A program made the position numbers and the translations under genes. Below the pieces are notes generated by a model. The model had not been told where the DNA came from. It saw only the letters and a list, made by a program, of their open reading frames with translations, and did not search any database. Shown here one piece after another: positions 16,507 through 26,527 of a DNA stretch of 64,000 bases. Where the stretch lies: positions 248,001 through 312,000 of the forward strand of contig NZ_SLUP01000006.1 of the NCBI RefSeq assembly GCF_004341235.1, in the 5' to 3' direction. This DNA is from Mariniflexile fucanivorans. GTDB taxonomy: Bacteria > Bacteroidota > Bacteroidia > Flavobacteriales > Flavobacteriaceae. Within the stretch, counting starts at the first letter, position 1, and each line of letters opens with the position of its first letter.

Positions 16507-18570
16507 CTAGTTTTCTAATTTTTTTAAATAATAATCGTACGTAGCAAATTGAGATCTAACGGGTTCATTGTTATCTATTTTATACTCGTTTTGTTGTGAT
16601 ACATTTAATAAACGTGCTTTTACATTATCGCTCCAACAGATATTGAAAGTGTCTATAATTTCTTGTTTAATATCATCATCATATATTGGGCAACTTACTT
16701 CTACTCTATTTTCAATGTTTCTTGTCATCCAATCTGCCGATGAAATATAAACTTTTGGACTGCCATTATTACCAAAAATATAAACCCTCGTGTGTTCTAA
16801 AAATTTATCGACAATGCTAATCACTTCTATATTTTCACTCATATTTTGCACACCAGGAATTAGGCAGCAAAGCCCTCTAATAATCATTTGAATTTTAACG
16901 CCTGCATTGCTAGCTTCATATAATTTATCAACCATATTATAGCTTGATATACTATTCATTTTCAATCGAATAAGACCTTCACCTCCATTTTTTACATTTT
17001 GAATTTCAGCATCAATTAATTTAAAGATAGCTTTTTTTGTGTAATGAGGTGATGTAATTAAATGCTTATATCTGAAAATTTTATAGTTGGTTTCAAAAAA
17101 ACTAAATATTTTATTAACATCCTTCAAAATACGTTGATCTGCCGTGAAAAGTGTGTAATCTGTATATATTTTAGCAGTAGACTCATTAAAGTTTCCTGTA
17201 CTTACAAAACCATAACGTTTTAGTTTTTTCCCTTCTTCTCGTTCAATAACACACATTTTGCTGTGTACTTTCAAACCTTTTACACCAAATACCAAAGTAA
17301 CACCTTCCTGTTGCATTTGTTGCGCATAATCTATATTTGCCTGTTCATCAAACCTTGCCTGAAGTTCTATAGATACCGTTACCGATTTTCCATTTATGGC
17401 GGCATTAATAAGCGAACTTGCAATGTGTGAAATTTGGGCTAAACGGTAAATTGTGATTTTTAATGTTTTAACTTGAGGATCTAATGCGGCTTCTCTTAAA
17501 AACTTAACAATGTATGAGAATGTTTGGTAAGGCGCATGCAACAAGTAGTCTTTTTTATCTATGGCTTTAAAAATACTGGTTTCTAAACTAAGACCTTTAA
17601 TTGGCAAAGCCTCAATTTTTTTGTATAGCAAATCTGTTCTTCCTAAGCTAGGAAAACCCATATAATCGCGTCTATTATGATAACGCCCACCTGGTATAAT
17701 ACTATCGGTATCATCAATGCCCATTTTGGACATTAAAAACTGCAAAGTTTCTTTATCAATAGTTTTATCGTAAACAAAACGTACGGGATCGCCTATTTGC
17801 CTGTGTTTTACACTATCGGATATTTTTTCAATAAAACTTTTGCTTAAATCACTTTCAAAATCAAGCTCCCCATCTCGGGTAATTTTGATCATGTGGGCAG
17901 AAACTGTTTTAAAATCGAAAATATTGAAAATATAGCCTAAACAATGACGCAACAAATCGTCAATCATTATTATAAAACTTTTATCGCCTTGCTTGGGTAA
18001 TTCAACAAAACGGTTGATGGTTTTTGGTATTTCAATAAGAGCAAATTGCTTTTTATTGTCCTCCATTACCATTCTAACTGCCAAATAAGCAGCACTATCT
18101 TTTAAGTTTGGAAGTACTACCAAATCATTCAAAATAATAGTTACCAATGCTGGACTAACCTTTTGAATGAAATATTTTTTTATAAAATCATGCTGAGAAC
18201 TATCTATTTGGTTTTCATCTATTACAAAAATATTTTCATCTTCTAAACGTTTGTGTATGGCGTCTAAAACCTCTAGACTTTCACTTTGTTGCTTAATTAC
18301 TATTTGGGTGATAATTTCGAGTAGTTCGTTGGCTTTAATACCTCCTAATTCACTTTTTCCGCCTTTTCCTGCATCAACAATACGTTTTACGGTAGCATAC
18401 CTAACTTTAAAAAATTCATCTAAATTATTAGAAAATATTCCTAAAAAACGTAATCTTTCTATTAATGGAACTCTTTCATCTGAAGCCTCTTGCAATACTC
18501 TTGCGTTAAATTGTAACCAACTTATCTCTCTATTTATATAGCTATTTGAATGGATTTCAGCTTTTGTCAT
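16507..18570 (-). CDS. ppk1: Polyphosphate kinase 1
   Basis: PPK1 makes polyphosphate reversibly from ATP. The 687-residue protein has the family start INREISWLQFNARVLQEA near residue 11, and the two catalytic phospholipase-D-like domains, with the phospho-acceptor histidine in LKVHSKMCVIE and a second histidine in the EHTRVYIFGN segment. Residues around NFNESTAKIYTDY are also conserved. It is the middle gene of the minus-strand group sixA-like - ppk1 - ppx. A TATATTTG element is 29 nt upstream of the start. Confidence 0.95.
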   Translation of the reverse strand: MTKAEIHSNSYINREISWLQFNARVLQEASDERVPLIERLRFLGIFSNNLDEFFKVRYATVKRIVDAGKGGKSELGGIKANELLEIITQIVIKQQSESLEVLDAIHKRLEDENIFVIDENQIDSSQHDFIKKYFIQKVSPALVTIILNDLVVLPNLKDSAAYLAVRMVMEDNKKQFALIEIPKTINRFVELPKQGDKSFIIMIDDLLRHCLGYIFNIFDFKTVSAHMIKITRDGELDFESDLSKSFIEKISDSVKHRQIGDPVRFVYDKTIDKETLQFLMSKMGIDDTDSIIPGGRYHNRRDYMGFPSLGRTDLLYKKIEALPIKGLSLETSIFKAIDKKDYLLHAPYQTFSYIVKFLREAALDPQVKTLKITIYRLAQISHIASSLINAAINGKSVTVSIELQARFDEQANIDYAQQMQQEGVTLVFGVKGLKVHSKMCVIEREEGKKLKRYGFVSTGNFNESTAKIYTDYTLFTADQRILKDVNKIFSFFETNYKIFRYKHLITSPHYTKKAIFKLIDAEIQNVKNGGEGLIRLKMNSISSYNMVDKLYEASNAGVKIQMIIRGLCCLIPGVQNMSENIEVISIVDKFLEHTRVYIFGNNGSPKVYISSADWMTRNIENRVEVSCPIYDDDIKQEIIDTFNICWSDNVKARLLNVSQQNEYKIDNNEPVRSQFATYDYYLKKLEN

Positions 18571-18598
18571 ACTAATTAATGAAGTTTTGATACTTTCA

Positions 18599-18606
18599 CA
18601 AATATA
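18599..18606 (-). promoter_or_regulatory. ppk1 promoter -7 element
   Basis: TATATTTG on the minus strand, a full match, 28 nt before the ATG. No upstream TTG is seen at the right distance. Confidence 0.45.
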
Positions 18607-18711
18607 TTCTATTTAGACTAAATAATATAGCTTAATACATTATGTTAAAGCATACTTTTACTTGATAATCATATCTATTTTAGATACTTGAATTGATAAA
18701 AAAAATAATTT

Positions 18712-19197
18712 TCACCTTAAATCTCTTGGAAATAAAGTACTTACGGTTTTTCCTTTATTTAAATCTTCCCAACTATTAATATTAAATTCAATTTGAACTA
18801 CGCCGCAAGTAGGCACATTTTCAATGTGGGAATCGCCAAAAGTATTTACAAAAGCTGTAATGGCGTGGTTATGCCCAAAAACCATCAGGTTATTTACCTT
18901 ATTATTACATGCTTTAATAACTTGAATGAGATTACTTCCAGAAAAATCATATAAATCATGATTAAATACCAAAATGTTTTTATCTAAATCGAGATTTGAA
19001 ATAAATGTTTTAGCAGTTGATGTTGTTCTAACGGAATCGCTGCATAATATAAGATCTATTTTTAAATGATCGTTTTTTAATCGGTTTGATACCGTTTGAG
19101 CATCTGAAACACCTCTATCATTCAAAGGTCTTTCATGGTCTATCACATTATGTTCCCAAGAGGATTTAGCGTGTCTCACTAATAGTAGTTTTTTCAT
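18712..19197 (-). CDS. SixA-like histidine phosphatase
   Basis: 161 residues of the histidine phosphatase superfamily. The catalytic RHG-like motif is LVRHAKSSWEH at 6-16 (His8 the phospho-acceptor), with the second conserved histidine in FGHNHA near residue 116. This is the short SixA type, which in E. coli dephosphorylates a phospho-histidine on a relay protein. It lies upstream of ppk1 with a 141-nt gap and a separate promoter, so any link to polyphosphate is only positional. Confidence 0.85.
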   Translation of the reverse strand: MKKLLLVRHAKSSWEHNVIDHERPLNDRGVSDAQTVSNRLKNDHLKIDLILCSDSVRTTSTAKTFISNLDLDKNILVFNHDLYDFSGSNLIQVIKACNNKVNNLMVFGHNHAITAFVNTFGDSHIENVPTCGVVQIEFNINSWEDLNKGKTVSTLFPRDLR

Positions 19198-19666
19198 AAA
19201 AATTCGATTAAGTGTAAAAATTATAGATTAGATAGCATTTTTGTTCGATAAAATACATTTAACTAGTCTGTTAAATTATTACACAAAGCTATAAATACTA
19301 AATTAAATTGGCCTTAAAACACTATATAAAATAATAACTCAAACAGACAAGTAGCTTATTATTTCGTTTAAGTACTTTTTAAAGCTTTTAAACGAATATA
19401 TGTGTGATTTGTCATATTATTTTGACTAATTATAAGCATATCCTTTAATTTGTTGTACCTATAAAATTGCAAGTTATGTCCCAAATTATAATCTCTCAAT
19501 CAAATGTTGCAATAGCATTGGTAAATAATTTTATCCATTACATTTTTTTTCCCTCGAAAACTATTTTTTATTATCCATTCTGTCACTTGGAAACTACTTT
19601 GTGACCTATATGTTAAATTAGTGTCTGTATGATTATATTTTAATTAAAAAAACAATCTTTTTTGCC
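19198..19666. other. Non-coding region of 469 bp
   Basis: AT-rich region between the divergent sixA-like gene and the 19667 gene. It contains a perfect 9-bp inverted repeat TTCGTTTAA / TTAAACGAA at 19363-19371 and 19388-19396 with a 16-nt spacer. I found no credible ORF and no promoter of full match. Confidence 0.6.
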
Positions 19667-20191
19667 ATGAGAAATAAATCGAATTTTGCTCTATATTTTA
19701 TTTTGTTTTCATTATATCTTTTTTTGTTTTCCTTCAACGAATTATCAGCTCAAGAAAATGGTGTATTTGAACTTAAGGAAAGTAACACGTCTTCAAAACA
19801 AACTTCCAAAACCTTAAAAGGAACTGATCGAGACGGTTTTTATAATTTGACATATAAACTCCATCCTACATTTTATGTTGAAAATAAAAACATAATGGAG
19901 AATAACACAAACAACATAAAAGTTACGAAGTTGACATTTAATGATTTGAATTCTTTTGATCTATTAAATCAATACAATCCTAAATTTGATGATGTTGAGC
20001 TGATAACGATAACTTTAAAAACAGTTGGTGATTTTAAAAACAAACTGAACCTAAGCAGTTTAAGTGGATTCAGTAATTTGAAATACATTTATGTAAAATG
20101 CAATTTCGAATGTACAGAGCTGCAAATTAAACAGTTTATAGAATTTGACCCAAATATTAGAGTTTTTTATAAAATCGAGATCCCCTCATAA
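19667..20191 (+). CDS. Secreted protein of unknown function
   Basis: 174 residues with an N-terminal signal peptide (hydrophobic core LYFILFSLYLFLFSF, cleavage likely after ELSAQ). The rest is polar, with no recognised motif, and has two cysteines in KCNFECTELQ near the end. It lies 36 nt before the large type B CTD protein on the same strand and is probably part of that cluster. Confidence 0.65.
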   Translation: MRNKSNFALYFILFSLYLFLFSFNELSAQENGVFELKESNTSSKQTSKTLKGTDRDGFYNLTYKLHPTFYVENKNIMENNTNNIKVTKLTFNDLNSFDLLNQYNPKFDDVELITITLKTVGDFKNKLNLSSLSGFSNLKYIYVKCNFECTELQIKQFIEFDPNIRVFYKIEIPS

Positions 20192-20227
20192 AAACATAAG
20201 CACAAGATCCATTTAAAAGATTAAGAA

Positions 20228-23200
20228 ATGAAACAACTATACTTTACAAAACCATATAAAAAAGCAATGCCAATTAAATTGGTATCTCTTTTTGTTTTTT
20301 TGTTTTTATGCACTACTATTGGTTACAGTCAAGTAAGAGTGCCTTTTGCACCAAGGGCATCCATATTTACACCCACGCAAAAAAATTACACCATTAAAGG
20401 TGATTTTATGATGATTGGTAACACCAATTTACAGTTGGCTGGTTATACGTATCCTTCAAGTCAATCCAATGCAAATGATATGCGTTATGTTGATATTGAT
20501 AATGATGCCAATACATGGAATTCATCTTCAGCCAATTTAACCTTTTCTACTGAAAATGGTGCAATCCCAGACTGTTCTAAAATTATTTATGCAGGGTTGT
20601 ACTGGACCGGTAGAGCTTTTGGCGAAGTAGAAGTTGATCCGGGCAATACTTTTCAAGTAACAAAAACCGTTTCTGGAGGGGCTACCGTAACAAAAACCTT
20701 TGACAAACGTAAGGTTTCTTTAAAAGGACCTTCTCAATCGTCTTATACTGAATTTGAAGCTACTGGCATATCATTTCCACCCAATGGTGAAGACAGAAAT
20801 ATGTATTCAGCGTATGCAGATGTAACAGAATATGTACGTGAAAATGGTATTGGAGAATATTTTGTTGCCGATATTGCTATAAGAGAAGGTTCTGTTGATG
20901 CTACCGGTTATTACGGTGGTTGGGGCATGGTCGTTGTTTATGAAAATTCTAAAATGAAATGGAGAGACATAACCGTGTTTGATGGACATGCCTATGTAAA
21001 CAATAACGCTGAACTTTGGCCTATAAACATATCTGGATTTAATGCTACGCAAAACGGAGATGTAAACTTAAAATTAGGTGTTATGGCTGGTGAAGGTGAT
21101 ATCCAGTGGAAAGGTGACACTTTTCAAATGCTAAGACAAGATACGGGAGTTTATGAAACTTTAAGTTATACAAGTCCTAATGAAAGTAATACGTCTAATA
21201 ATTTCTTTAATTCAACGATAACAACAGGGGGAAATAGTAGAAACCCAAACCATAATAACAATACGGGATTGGATATAATTATGTTCGATGTAGATAATGC
21301 AAACAATAAATACATAGCCAATAATCAAACTTCAACTTCTTTTCAATATGGTTCTGGAGATGACACCTATGTTATATTCAATATTACTTTTTCGGTTGAT
21401 GCATACATCCCTGAACCAGAAGCTATTTTAACAACGACTTCTGTTAACACTAATGGTTCAACTCCAGGAGTATTATTCCCAGGAGAAACTGCCGATTATA
21501 AAATAGAGATAAAAAACAAAGGAACAGAAACAACAGATAATACGATTATTACGCTTCCTGTGCCTTACACATCATCATATGAAGAATTAAGTATTAAGTA
21601 TAATATTTATCCTCCATTTGCCACAACAGCGGTTCCTTATTACGACCCAAATGCGGGCGCAACTGGATCTATAATTTGGAATTTAGGCACCTTACCGGTT
21701 CCTGATAATCCAGAGGATATATTAGCAGACTTAAGTTTTACACTTACAGCTACTACAGATTGTTCGCTTTTAGTTAACCCAAGTTGTACTCCTAGCATTT
21801 CTCTAGATGGTAAAATTGCTGGTATAGGTTCTACATCTAGCACCACATTTAACCAATCATTAATTGTAGGGTATCAAACATCTGGCTTTTGTATAGGAGA
21901 GCCTATACCTACCCCTAGCATAGTTAACATAGATGCCGAAGCTTATATTGCCGCAAATTGTGGTAGTTACATACATGTTAGAGATTTTTACTTCTGTAAT
22001 ATTGGTTCTACACCCATTCAAACATCTCAAATAAGTGCAGCGTTTCCAGAAGGTACTAGGTTTTATAATGAATACCCAAAAAACAATACATCCATAGAAT
22101 ATAATGCTTCTAATCCATTTCCTGCCACTTTAGGAACCACTTTATATTATGGTATTCCTCCAGGAACCACTTTGTGTTATTATGAATTTAACATTGAAGT
22201 AACAAATATTGATTCTGTACCAACTGTTCAAGATGTGAGTTATTGTTTAAATGAAACTGCTAGTGCTTTAACTGCAACTCCTAGTGATGCTCCTATATCT
22301 CCATCAGCTTATACATTATATTACTATGTGGATAACGATCCATCTACGCCTGCACAAACATCTATTGTGCCCTCCACAAGTGTAGCTGGAGAGACCACCT
22401 ATTATGTAGCTGAAGGATATTCGAATTCTTGTATTAGTCAAACACGTGTTCCTATAAAAGTAACTGTTTTTGGAGGTACACCAGAAATAACAGCACCAGC
22501 CACTATTAATATAGAAGGTTGCGATGAAAATAATATTACTGCCTTAACTGCTAGGTATCCTTATAGTTCTACTCAATCTGCTGATATAAAAGATACTTTT
22601 GTAGCTACTGATTATACAGCTATAGGAAATGAAACTATTGCAAGCATAACCTATATTGATGCAATAACTCCAGATTCAAGTTGCCCAATTATTGTAACTA
22701 GAACTTTTACAATTACCAATGATTGTGGCATTACTGCTAGTGTTGAACAAATTATTAATATTAACGACAATACAGCTCCTACTGGAACAGCTCCTACAGG
22801 TGTAACCAATGCAGATGTTTGTAGTGCTAATGCACAAACAGCATATCCTTTTGATGCAACAACAATTGCTTCAAATTACTCTGATAATTGTGGTGGCACC
22901 ATATCCGTAAACCTAACCAATACAACACAAACTGGCGATGATTGTTCTTGGTCTTTAGTATATACCTACGAAGTGCTAGATATTTGTGGTAATAAATTAG
23001 AAAATCAAACTATTACGCATAGCGGTAGCGATCAATCAGCTCCAACAGGAACTGCTCCAACAGGAGTAACCAATGCAGATGAGTGTAGTGCTAATGCACT
23101 AACGGCATATCCATTTGATGCAACAACCGTTGCTACTAATTATACTGATAGTTGTTCTGCAGTAACTGTTAATCTTATAGACACTAATTTAACTGGTGAT

Positions 23201-25492
23201 GACTGTTCATGGTCTTTAGTATACACCTATGAAGTAGTAGATACTTGTGGCAATAAATTAGAAAACCAAACCATTACACACAGTGGTAGCGATCAATCAG
23301 CTCCAACTGGAACTGCTCCATTAGGTGTTGCCAATGCAGATGTTTGTAGTGCTAGTGCTTCAACAGCATATCCTTTTGACGAAACAACCGTTGCTACTAA
23401 CTATACTGATATTTGTGATGCCACAGTAACTGTTAATCTTACAAACACTACGTTAACTGGCGATGACTGTTCTTGGTCCTTAGTATACACTTTTGAAGTA
23501 GTTGATGCTTGTGGTAATAAATTAGAAAACCAAACCATTACGCATAGCGGTAGCGATCAATCAGCTCCAACAGGTACGGCTCCAACAGGTGTTACAAATG
23601 CAGATAATTGTAGTGCTAATGCTTTAACGGCATATCCTTTTGATGAAACAACCGTTGCTGCTAACTATACTGATAATTGCAGTGGTATTGTTACTGTTAA
23701 TTTAACAAACACCGCTTTAACTGGTGATGACTGTTCTTGGTCTTTAGTATATACCTATGAAGTGGTAGATACTTGTGGAAACAAATTGGAAAATCAAACC
23801 ATTACACATACAGGTAACGATCAAACTGCTCCTACCATAAACAACACAAACCTTTCTAACATAGTAATTGAATGTGGTGTTGGAGATACTGAAACAACAT
23901 TAAATACATGGTTAAGCTCTAATGCTGGAGCAACTGCTACCGATAATTGTAGCACGGTTACTTGGAGTAACAATTATGGTTCAGACACCTCTGTAAAATG
24001 TGATGATGGCGCTGTTACCGTTGTTTTCACTGCTACTGATGCCTGCGACAATAAAAGCACTATAACAGCTACTTACTTAATAAAAGATAACGTTGTTCCT
24101 ATTATTACTAATACATTGGGTGAATTGGACAGAACTCTTGAATGTAGCGATACTGATGGTTTAAGCGAAGCTTTAGCACTTGCTCCTTCCGCTACCGATG
24201 ATTGTTCTATTCCAAATTTAATAGTGATCAGTGACGTAACAACTACAGATCCTGTTTGTTTGAATGCCTATGTAAGAGTACGGGTTTGGAACTTTGTTGA
24301 TGCCTGTGGAAACACAAGCACTAACTATACCCAAACTATCATAGTGCAAGATACAACACCTCCTGCTTTTGTTGGAACGCTACCGCCTATTGCTTTAACT
24401 GCTGAATGCGATGCTATACCAACTGCTGAAACCTTAACTGCTACCGATAATTGTGGAGATGCAACGGTATCAGTACAAGACGTTAAAACCAATGGAAGTT
24501 GCCCAAATAACTATGTTATTGCTCGTACTTGGACAGCAACTGATGCTTGTGGTTTAAAAACACCCTATACACAAATAATCACCCTTCAAGATAACAAAGC
24601 ACCAATTCCAGCTACAACATTTGAAGAGATAGTAAATGTAAGTTGTACTGATATTCCAGAAGCCCCCGCTTTAACATTTACAGATAACTGTTCATCAGCA
24701 TCAAACATCATAGTTGTTTTCAATGAAACAAGTACATTCCAAGATAATGTATATAATGATTATGAAGTAGTTAGAACATGGACCGTTAGAGATGAATGCG
24801 GCAATGAAGCTGAATACAAGCAAACTATTAATGTAGCTTTAGATGAACTTATTACATCTGTAAATGCTCCAAAAAGATGTTTCGATGATGGCATTATTAA
24901 TTTAGATGATGAACTCATCATACTAATTTCAGATATTAATACAAACGGCACTTGGGAGCTAATAGAAGGTAACCCAGTAGCAACACTTTCTGGTGGTATT
25001 TTTAACCCCACACTATTAGAACTTAGCGAAGATTTCCTTCCAGATGATGGCGGTATAGATTATATGTTCAAATATACTACCACAGATAATGGTTGTATTA
25101 AAATTGTAAATTTAACCATGAATATAAATGCAGATTGTAAGGTACTACCTTGTGGTGAAAACGATGTTATAATATCTAAAGCCGTAACACCTAATGGCGA
25201 CTTCATTAATGATTTCTTTTATATAACGGGAATTGACTTATGTGGTTTTGTTGCAGAAGTGAAAATATTTAATAGATGGGGAGCTTTAATTTTTGAGTCA
25301 GACAGCTACCCTTCAGTTACTGAATTAGAAACGAGATCAACACCACCAGCCTATGCTTGGACGGGTAACGCAAGTAAAAACTCTGTGGGTGCTGCTGGAA
25401 AAGTACCTAATGGAACTTATTATTATATAGTAACTTTAAAAGATAGTGGATTGGCACCATTTACAGGACCTGTTTACTTAGGAACCAAATAA
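20228..25492 (+). CDS. Large surface protein with type B T9SS sorting domain and tandem repeats
   Basis: A 1754-residue exported protein with a signal peptide (about residues 15-35, ending GYSQ). The first 400 residues are a beta-rich region that includes a DUF11-like segment. Then come four Cys-rich repeats of 87-88 residues, each with NADxCSANA, DDCSWSLVYTYEV and CGNKLENQTITH; further HYR-like modules of similar type; and a C-terminal gliding-motility-type domain (CHU_C/type B CTD) beginning near VTPNGDFINDFFY, with IFNRWG, and ending LGTK. Type B CTDs direct export by type IX secretion and, as known from Flavobacterium johnsoniae, work with a SprF-like partner, here the next gene. A likely adhesin. 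Confidence 0.88.
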   Translation: MKQLYFTKPYKKAMPIKLVSLFVFLFLCTTIGYSQVRVPFAPRASIFTPTQKNYTIKGDFMMIGNTNLQLAGYTYPSSQSNANDMRYVDIDNDANTWNSSSANLTFSTENGAIPDCSKIIYAGLYWTGRAFGEVEVDPGNTFQVTKTVSGGATVTKTFDKRKVSLKGPSQSSYTEFEATGISFPPNGEDRNMYSAYADVTEYVRENGIGEYFVADIAIREGSVDATGYYGGWGMVVVYENSKMKWRDITVFDGHAYVNNNAELWPINISGFNATQNGDVNLKLGVMAGEGDIQWKGDTFQMLRQDTGVYETLSYTSPNESNTSNNFFNSTITTGGNSRNPNHNNNTGLDIIMFDVDNANNKYIANNQTSTSFQYGSGDDTYVIFNITFSVDAYIPEPEAILTTTSVNTNGSTPGVLFPGETADYKIEIKNKGTETTDNTIITLPVPYTSSYEELSIKYNIYPPFATTAVPYYDPNAGATGSIIWNLGTLPVPDNPEDILADLSFTLTATTDCSLLVNPSCTPSISLDGKIAGIGSTSSTTFNQSLIVGYQTSGFCIGEPIPTPSIVNIDAEAYIAANCGSYIHVRDFYFCNIGSTPIQTSQISAAFPEGTRFYNEYPKNNTSIEYNASNPFPATLGTTLYYGIPPGTTLCYYEFNIEVTNIDSVPTVQDVSYCLNETASALTATPSDAPISPSAYTLYYYVDNDPSTPAQTSIVPSTSVAGETTYYVAEGYSNSCISQTRVPIKVTVFGGTPEITAPATINIEGCDENNITALTARYPYSSTQSADIKDTFVATDYTAIGNETIASITYIDAITPDSSCPIIVTRTFTITNDCGITASVEQIININDNTAPTGTAPTGVTNADVCSANAQTAYPFDATTIASNYSDNCGGTISVNLTNTTQTGDDCSWSLVYTYEVLDICGNKLENQTITHSGSDQSAPTGTAPTGVTNADECSANALTAYPFDATTVATNYTDSCSAVTVNLIDTNLTGDDCSWSLVYTYEVVDTCGNKLENQTITHSGSDQSAPTGTAPLGVANADVCSASASTAYPFDETTVATNYTDICDATVTVNLTNTTLTGDDCSWSLVYTFEVVDACGNKLENQTITHSGSDQSAPTGTAPTGVTNADNCSANALTAYPFDETTVAANYTDNCSGIVTVNLTNTALTGDDCSWSLVYTYEVVDTCGNKLENQTITHTGNDQTAPTINNTNLSNIVIECGVGDTETTLNTWLSSNAGATATDNCSTVTWSNNYGSDTSVKCDDGAVTVVFTATDACDNKSTITATYLIKDNVVPIITNTLGELDRTLECSDTDGLSEALALAPSATDDCSIPNLIVISDVTTTDPVCLNAYVRVRVWNFVDACGNTSTNYTQTIIVQDTTPPAFVGTLPPIALTAECDAIPTAETLTATDNCGDATVSVQDVKTNGSCPNNYVIARTWTATDACGLKTPYTQIITLQDNKAPIPATTFEEIVNVSCTDIPEAPALTFTDNCSSASNIIVVFNETSTFQDNVYNDYEVVRTWTVRDECGNEAEYKQTINVALDELITSVNAPKRCFDDGIINLDDELIILISDINTNGTWELIEGNPVATLSGGIFNPTLLELSEDFLPDDGGIDYMFKYTTTDNGCIKIVNLTMNINADCKVLPCGENDVIISKAVTPNGDFINDFFYITGIDLCGFVAEVKIFNRWGALIFESDSYPSVTELETRSTPPAYAWTGNASKNSVGAAGKVPNGTYYYIVTLKDSGLAPFTGPVYLGTK
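22775..23827 (+). repeat. Four tandem coding repeats of about 264 bp
   Basis: Units begin at 22775, 23039, 23300 and 23564 (264, 261, 264 and 264 bp); the boundary to the next unrelated module is at 23828. Units are close at both DNA and protein level, for example the phrase CWSLVYTYEV and the same codons for GSDQ-AP. They lie inside the large surface protein. Confidence 0.9.
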
Positions 25493-25502
25493 AACGCAAC
25501 CT

Positions 25503-26423
25503 ATGAAATTTATAAAACATAACATAATCGCTATTGCACTGTTAAGTTGTACGGTTGGAGTTGCACAACAATTACCGCAATTCACACAGTATATGTACAA
25601 TACCATTTCTATAAACCCCGCATATGCAGGTAGTAGAGAAGCTTTAAGCATTGTTGGATTGCACCGAAGCCAATGGGTTGGTTTTAAAGGTGGTCCCATA
25701 ACACAAACGCTGTCTATACATACTCCTTTAAGAAACGATCGTATTGGTTTGGGTTTATCTTTTATTGAAGATGATTTAGGTCCTGAAAACTTCACATATT
25801 TATATGGAGATTTTTCATACAGTATTCCAACAGGAAGAACAGGAAAACTGGCATTTGGTATTAAAGCTGGGTTTACTCAATATAGCTTAGACCCCGATTT
25901 TCGTGAAGATGAAAGTTTGGACCCATCAATTTATGGTATTGAAGACCGATGGACTCCTAACGTTGGCCTTGGTCTATATTGGAGCACAGATAGGGTTTAT
26001 TTAGGTTTGTCTACTCCTAGAGTTTTAAACACAGATAAAAATACAGAAGAAGGCTTCGAAGCTTTGGACAGATTGAGTTATTATTTTACGGGAGGTGTAG
26101 TTGTAGATTTAAGTAAAAGCTTCAAATTTAAACCAGCGTTTTTAGTGAAAGCTACTAATGGAGCTCCTCTTTCTTATGACCTAACGGCTAACTTTCTCTA
26201 CAATGAAAAATTATGGCTAGGTGGCTCTTATAGAATAAATGAACAAACAGCTGCCATAGGTGGACTGGTAGATTTTCAAGTATCCAGACAACTACGTGTT
26301 GGATATGCTTATGAAAAACCTATTTCAGAAATTAACCGTTACACAACGGGTACTCATGAGATATTGTTGATGTATGAGTTTAAATTCTTAAGTTCTAAAT
26401 TAAAATCACCTAGATATTTCTAA
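25503..26423 (+). CDS. PorP/SprF-family type IX secretion outer-membrane protein
   Basis: 306 residues with a signal peptide ending in GVAQ, then QLPQFTQYMYNTISINPAYAG, the hallmark opening of the PorP/SprF family. The rest alternates in beta strands of an outer-membrane barrel and ends EFKFLSSKLKSPRYF. These proteins bind the T9SS and are needed for secretion of neighbouring type B CTD substrates. It starts 10 nt after the large surface protein, so it is that protein's likely dedicated partner. Confidence 0.92.
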   Translation: MKFIKHNIIAIALLSCTVGVAQQLPQFTQYMYNTISINPAYAGSREALSIVGLHRSQWVGFKGGPITQTLSIHTPLRNDRIGLGLSFIEDDLGPENFTYLYGDFSYSIPTGRTGKLAFGIKAGFTQYSLDPDFREDESLDPSIYGIEDRWTPNVGLGLYWSTDRVYLGLSTPRVLNTDKNTEEGFEALDRLSYYFTGGVVVDLSKSFKFKPAFLVKATNGAPLSYDLTANFLYNEKLWLGGSYRINEQTAAIGGLVDFQVSRQLRVGYAYEKPISEINRYTTGTHEILLMYEFKFLSSKLKSPRYF

Positions 26424-26527
26424 TACTATTTTTTATGAAATCGCTATTAACAAAATGTTTTTTCCAAATAAACATCTATGAAGATTAAAGCGATACCGAA
26501 TGACCTCTAGAACAAATATTTTTTCAT

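Noticed and set aside
15600-18570. Polyphosphate operon as a novel finding
   Set aside because: The ppk1-ppx pair is a standard arrangement, so it is listed only as features.
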